From positions 1 to 8,037 of the forward strand of contig JAITJP010000243.1 in NCBI GenBank assembly GCA_031278835.1: DNA of 8,037 nucleotides, written 5' to 3'. Below, piece by piece: positions 7,301 to 8,037 of this stretch; within the stretch, counting starts at the first letter, position 1; each line of letters begins with the position of its first letter. The DNA is from Deltaproteobacteria bacterium. Lineage in GTDB: Bacteria > Desulfobacterota > Desulfarculia > Adiutricales > Adiutricaceae. The notes below the pieces were generated by a model. It saw only the letters and a list, made by a program, of their open reading frames with translations, made no database searches and was not told the DNA's origin. A program made the position numbers and the translations under genes.

Positions 7301-8037
7301 TCGATCGGCAAGTCAAAATTCGGGGCCGCCGGTTGGAAACGGCCGAGGTGGAAAAGGTCCTGGGCCGTCACCCTGACGTGGAAACGGCCGTGGTGGTTAA
7401 ATCGGAAATAGCCGGTTCCGAAAGGCTAATCGGCTTTGTGGTCTCTAAGCCGGGCCGGGAAACCGATCTCTCTGACCTAAGGATCAAGGCGGCCGCCCTT
7501 CTCCCGGCTTGGATGATCCCCGATGTCCTGGCCCCCTTAAAAAAAGTACCCCTAACCAGCTCGGGCAAAGTTGACCTAAATAGCCTACCTAAAGTCAGCC
7601 TCAGCCCCTCCCCAGACCTTTCGGCCCATGGCCCTATTTTACCAATAAGCCCCGGTGAACTAAGCCAAAGAGAAAAAGTTCTCCTTTCAGCCTTAAGCGA
7701 GACCCTCTACGGGCCGGCCTCAGGTCCCCAGGCCCCGGCCCCGGCCATTAACCTAGATGACGATTTTCTCTCTCTGGGCGGGGACTCAATTAAGGCCATA
7801 TTGGTAGTGACCTTACTGGAAAAAAAGGGCTGGGGCCTAGCCCCCCACTATCTCTACGGGACTGGCTCCATAAGAAACCTAGCCGCCGCCATGAGCCCCC
7901 TGGAAGCTGACCAAGAGCCGGCCCCTTTCCAAAGGCCGGCCCAACAGCCGCCGGCTTTGGTCGAGGGCCCGGCTCAGCCAGACATGGACCCCTATTTGAG
8001 CCAAGCCGAGCTGGACAAGATCGCCGCCCTTTATGAG
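1..8037 (+). CDS. Multimodular NRPS with aminotransferase domain (AMT-C-A-PCP-C-A-PCP-C'), partial at both ends
   Basis: Frame +1 is open across the whole window, 2679 codons without a stop, and every stretch reads as recognisable synthetase sequence. The order is aminotransferase, condensation, adenylation, carrier, condensation, adenylation, carrier, then the first residues of another condensation domain. The protein is a cytosolic assembly-line enzyme that transaminates a carrier-bound beta-keto chain and then adds two amino acids, each activated as an adenylate and held on a phosphopantetheine arm. McyE of the microcystin pathway has the same AMT-C-A-PCP-C order. Neither start nor stop codon is present, so total length, loading module and release step are unknown. 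No epimerization, methyltransferase or thioesterase domain is visible. The AMT implies a polyketide module (KS, AT, ACP) just upstream, in this protein or a partner; that is inference. The NRPS identity is certain; the product is not. Confidence 0.96.
1321..2595 (+). other. Condensation domain C1 (after AMT)
   Basis: Residues about 441-865. The C1 motif reads SPMNPTQKSFF (451-461), the C2 motif ELHESLRTGFR (499-509), the active-site motif SHLILDG (575-581), and the later motifs VGLAHNGR (703-710) and GFFMTTVP (720-727). It should join the beta-amino acyl chain from the AMT step to the aminoacyl group on PCP1. The catalytic second His (H576), D580 and G581 are kept, but the first His of HHxxxDG is Ser (S575). 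The second His is the one generally needed for peptide-bond formation, so the domain is probably active. Its place directly after AMT matches McyE. It ends near the sequence EELQSLADSSW (860-870), the usual kind of C-to-A connector. Confidence 0.9.
2638..4146 (+). other. Adenylation domain A1, substrate not assigned
   Basis: Residues about 880-1382. It activates an amino acid with ATP and loads it on PCP1. Core motifs: A1 LSYGEL (913-918), A2 near FKAGLCFMPF (958-967), A3 YTSGSTGQPKGV (1042-1053), A4 FDISMWD (1087-1093), A5 NTYGPTE (1171-1177), A6 GELVISG then SRGYL, A7 YRTGD (1266-1270), A8 SRFDRQIKIRGQRIE (1284-1298), A10 NTGKSDL (1370-1376) with K1373. Hand alignment to GrsA gives the pocket D1088, I1089, W1092, C1131, M1152, C1154, T1172, V1180, T1181, K1373. 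D1088 is the acidic residue that binds the alpha-amino group, so an alpha-amino acid substrate is likely. I do not recognise the rest of the code. The loop before A5 is about three residues shorter than in GrsA, and A8 starts with Ser in place of the usual Gly. Confidence 0.93.
4168..4386 (+). other. Peptidyl carrier domain PCP1
   Basis: Residues about 1390-1462. The carrier signature DNFFSLGGDSVKVI contains S1426 (bases 4276-4278), the serine that receives 4'-phosphopantetheine from a PPTase. The preceding helix reads AEIHLAAAWAEVLGL and the following segment ends in TLSELALHL, both usual for a complete PCP. It carries the amino acid activated by A1 as acceptor for C1, then presents the extended chain to C2. 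GGDS rather than GGHS is common in PCPs. A Pro/Gly-rich linker follows. Confidence 0.92.
4387..4521 (+). repeat. Low-complexity Pro/Gly/Ser/Asp interdomain linker with short tandem and inverted repeats
   Basis: Residues about 1463-1507 contain almost only Pro, Gly, Ser, Asp, Gln and Asn, with recurring PGP, DPGSGP and DSGPGPG units. The DNA shows a near-perfect 12-bp tandem duplication (4429-4440 and 4441-4452, differing at one base, shared core CTCAGGGCCT) followed by a perfect 14-bp palindrome at 4454-4467 (GCCCTGGCCAGGGC). It is in frame and lies between PCP1 and C2, so it is best read as a flexible spacer between modules, probably expanded by replication slippage. The palindrome is inside coding sequence and lacks a T run, so it is not a terminator. 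Confidence 0.8.
4549..6018 (+). other. Condensation domain C2 (between modules 1 and 2)
   Basis: Residues about 1517-2006. An opening motif VLPLAPIQKAVFSQM (1546-1560) resembles the YPLSPLQ-type start of condensation domains. The active-site motif is HHLVLDAWS (1694-1702), with catalytic H1695 and D1699 intact but Ala (A1700) where Gly is usual. Later blocks are VIHNGRSLPL (1818-1827), IIGPCLLTIP (1832-1841) and NHVFNYRPYQ (1913-1922). It should form the bond between the chain on PCP1 and the amino acid on PCP2. A Gly/Ala/Pro/Ser-rich stretch at about 1886-1911 looks like an inserted loop. I see no N-terminal HHxxxxGD motif that would suggest a dual epimerase/condensation type, and the motif is not the HHxxxDGVSW form of epimerization domains, so chirality of the upstream residue is unresolved. 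Confidence 0.88.
6043..7605 (+). other. Adenylation domain A2, possibly aliphatic amino acid
   Basis: Residues about 2015-2535. Motifs: A1 MTYAQL (2050-2055), A2 VSQAGAIFTTLDP (2103-2115), A3 YTSGSTGRPKGV (2190-2201), A4 FDASLLE (2235-2241), A5 NGYGPTE (2323-2329), A6 GELAVGG then GLGYL, A7 YRTGD (2414-2418), A8 GRIDRQVKIRGRRLE (2432-2446), A10 SSGKVDL (2520/2521-2525) with K2523. The hand-read pocket is D2236, A2237, L2240, W2279, N2301, G2303, G2324, V2332, T2333, K2523. The D-A-x-W-x-G-G pattern resembles valine-type codes such as DAFWIGGTFK, so a small aliphatic residue is a guess; Asn at the fifth place is unusual. A6 has Leu for the common Arg (GLGYL instead of ARGYL), and the segment between A1 and A2 motifs is lengthened by a Pro/Ser-rich loop (about 2071-2083). 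It should charge PCP2. Confidence 0.92.
7642..7854 (+). other. Peptidyl carrier domain PCP2
   Basis: Residues about 2548-2618. The signature DDDFLSLGGDSIKAI carries S2596 (bases 7786-7788), the phosphopantetheine attachment serine. Helix 1 reads REKVLLSALSETL. Between this helix and DDDF lies a Pro/Ala/Gly-rich loop (2571-2583) that is longer than in PCP1 and in typical carriers. The domain ends around GTGSIRNLAAAM. It receives the residue activated by A2 and should hand the chain to the C domain that seems to start at the window end. Confidence 0.9.
7885..8037 (+). other. Pro/Ala/Gln-rich linker and probable N-terminal edge of a third condensation domain
   Basis: Residues about 2629-2664 are rich in Pro, Ala, Gln and Glu, as expected of a disordered linker after PCP2. 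The last residues, YLSQAELDKIAALYE (2665-2679), resemble the short helical lead-in that often precedes the LPLxPxQ motif of a condensation domain; a comparable lead-in precedes C2 at about 1520-1545. The diagnostic motifs would lie beyond the window, so a third C domain is a prediction. An epimerization domain, whose N-terminal region is similar, cannot be excluded. Confidence 0.5.

Noticed and set aside
7368..7568. Antisense ORF of 66 codons
   Set aside because: Opposite the A8-A10 region of A2; a shadow of the coding strand.

Overview
The window is the interior of one very large bacterial gene. Frame +1 is open from the first base to the last: 2679 codons, no stop, and neither the true start nor the true stop is inside the window. 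It encodes part of a multimodular nonribosomal peptide synthetase (NRPS). Because the frame lacks both ends, a start-to-stop ORF search finds only small spurious ORFs in the other frames. There is no intergenic DNA, so no promoter, terminator, RNA gene or mobile element can be called.

Domain order (residues numbered from window base 1): a PLP-dependent aminotransferase of the glutamate-1-semialdehyde type (AMT, about 1-438); condensation domain C1 (about 441-865); adenylation domain A1 (about 880-1382); carrier PCP1 (about 1390-1460); a low-complexity Pro/Gly/Ser/Asp linker (about 1463-1507); C2 (about 1517-2005); A2 (about 2015-2535); PCP2 (about 2548-2618); a Pro/Ala/Gln-rich linker; and what looks like the first residues of a third C domain. 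The AMT-C-A-PCP-C arrangement is that of McyE (microcystin), and the AMT type is also known from the iturin/mycosubtilin family. There, the AMT converts a beta-keto thioester made by an upstream polyketide module into a beta-amino acyl chain, which the next C domain joins to an amino acid. The inferred product is therefore a peptide or lipopeptide containing a beta-amino acid, extended by at least two residues here and probably by more downstream. The polyketide part should lie just upstream.

All core catalytic residues needed for activity appear present: AMT lysine K268, second His of both C domains, A3/A8/A10 motifs of both A domains, and carrier serines S1426 and S2596. Both C domains carry a substitution in HHxxxDG (SHLILDG and HHLVLDA). 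The specificity codes I read by hand are non-canonical for A1 (D-I-W-C-M-C-T-V-T-K) and aliphatic-like for A2 (D-A-L-W-N-G-G-V-T-K). No epimerization, methylation or thioesterase domain is seen.

The organism is a bacterium that I cannot place. GC content looks to be in the mid-50s percent, TTA and AGG codons are common, GGCC is strikingly over-represented, and runs of seven or eight A are frequent. This mixture fits neither a Bacillus nor a Streptomyces host well. An uncultured proteobacterium or Desulfobacterota-like lineage is possible but is only a guess.
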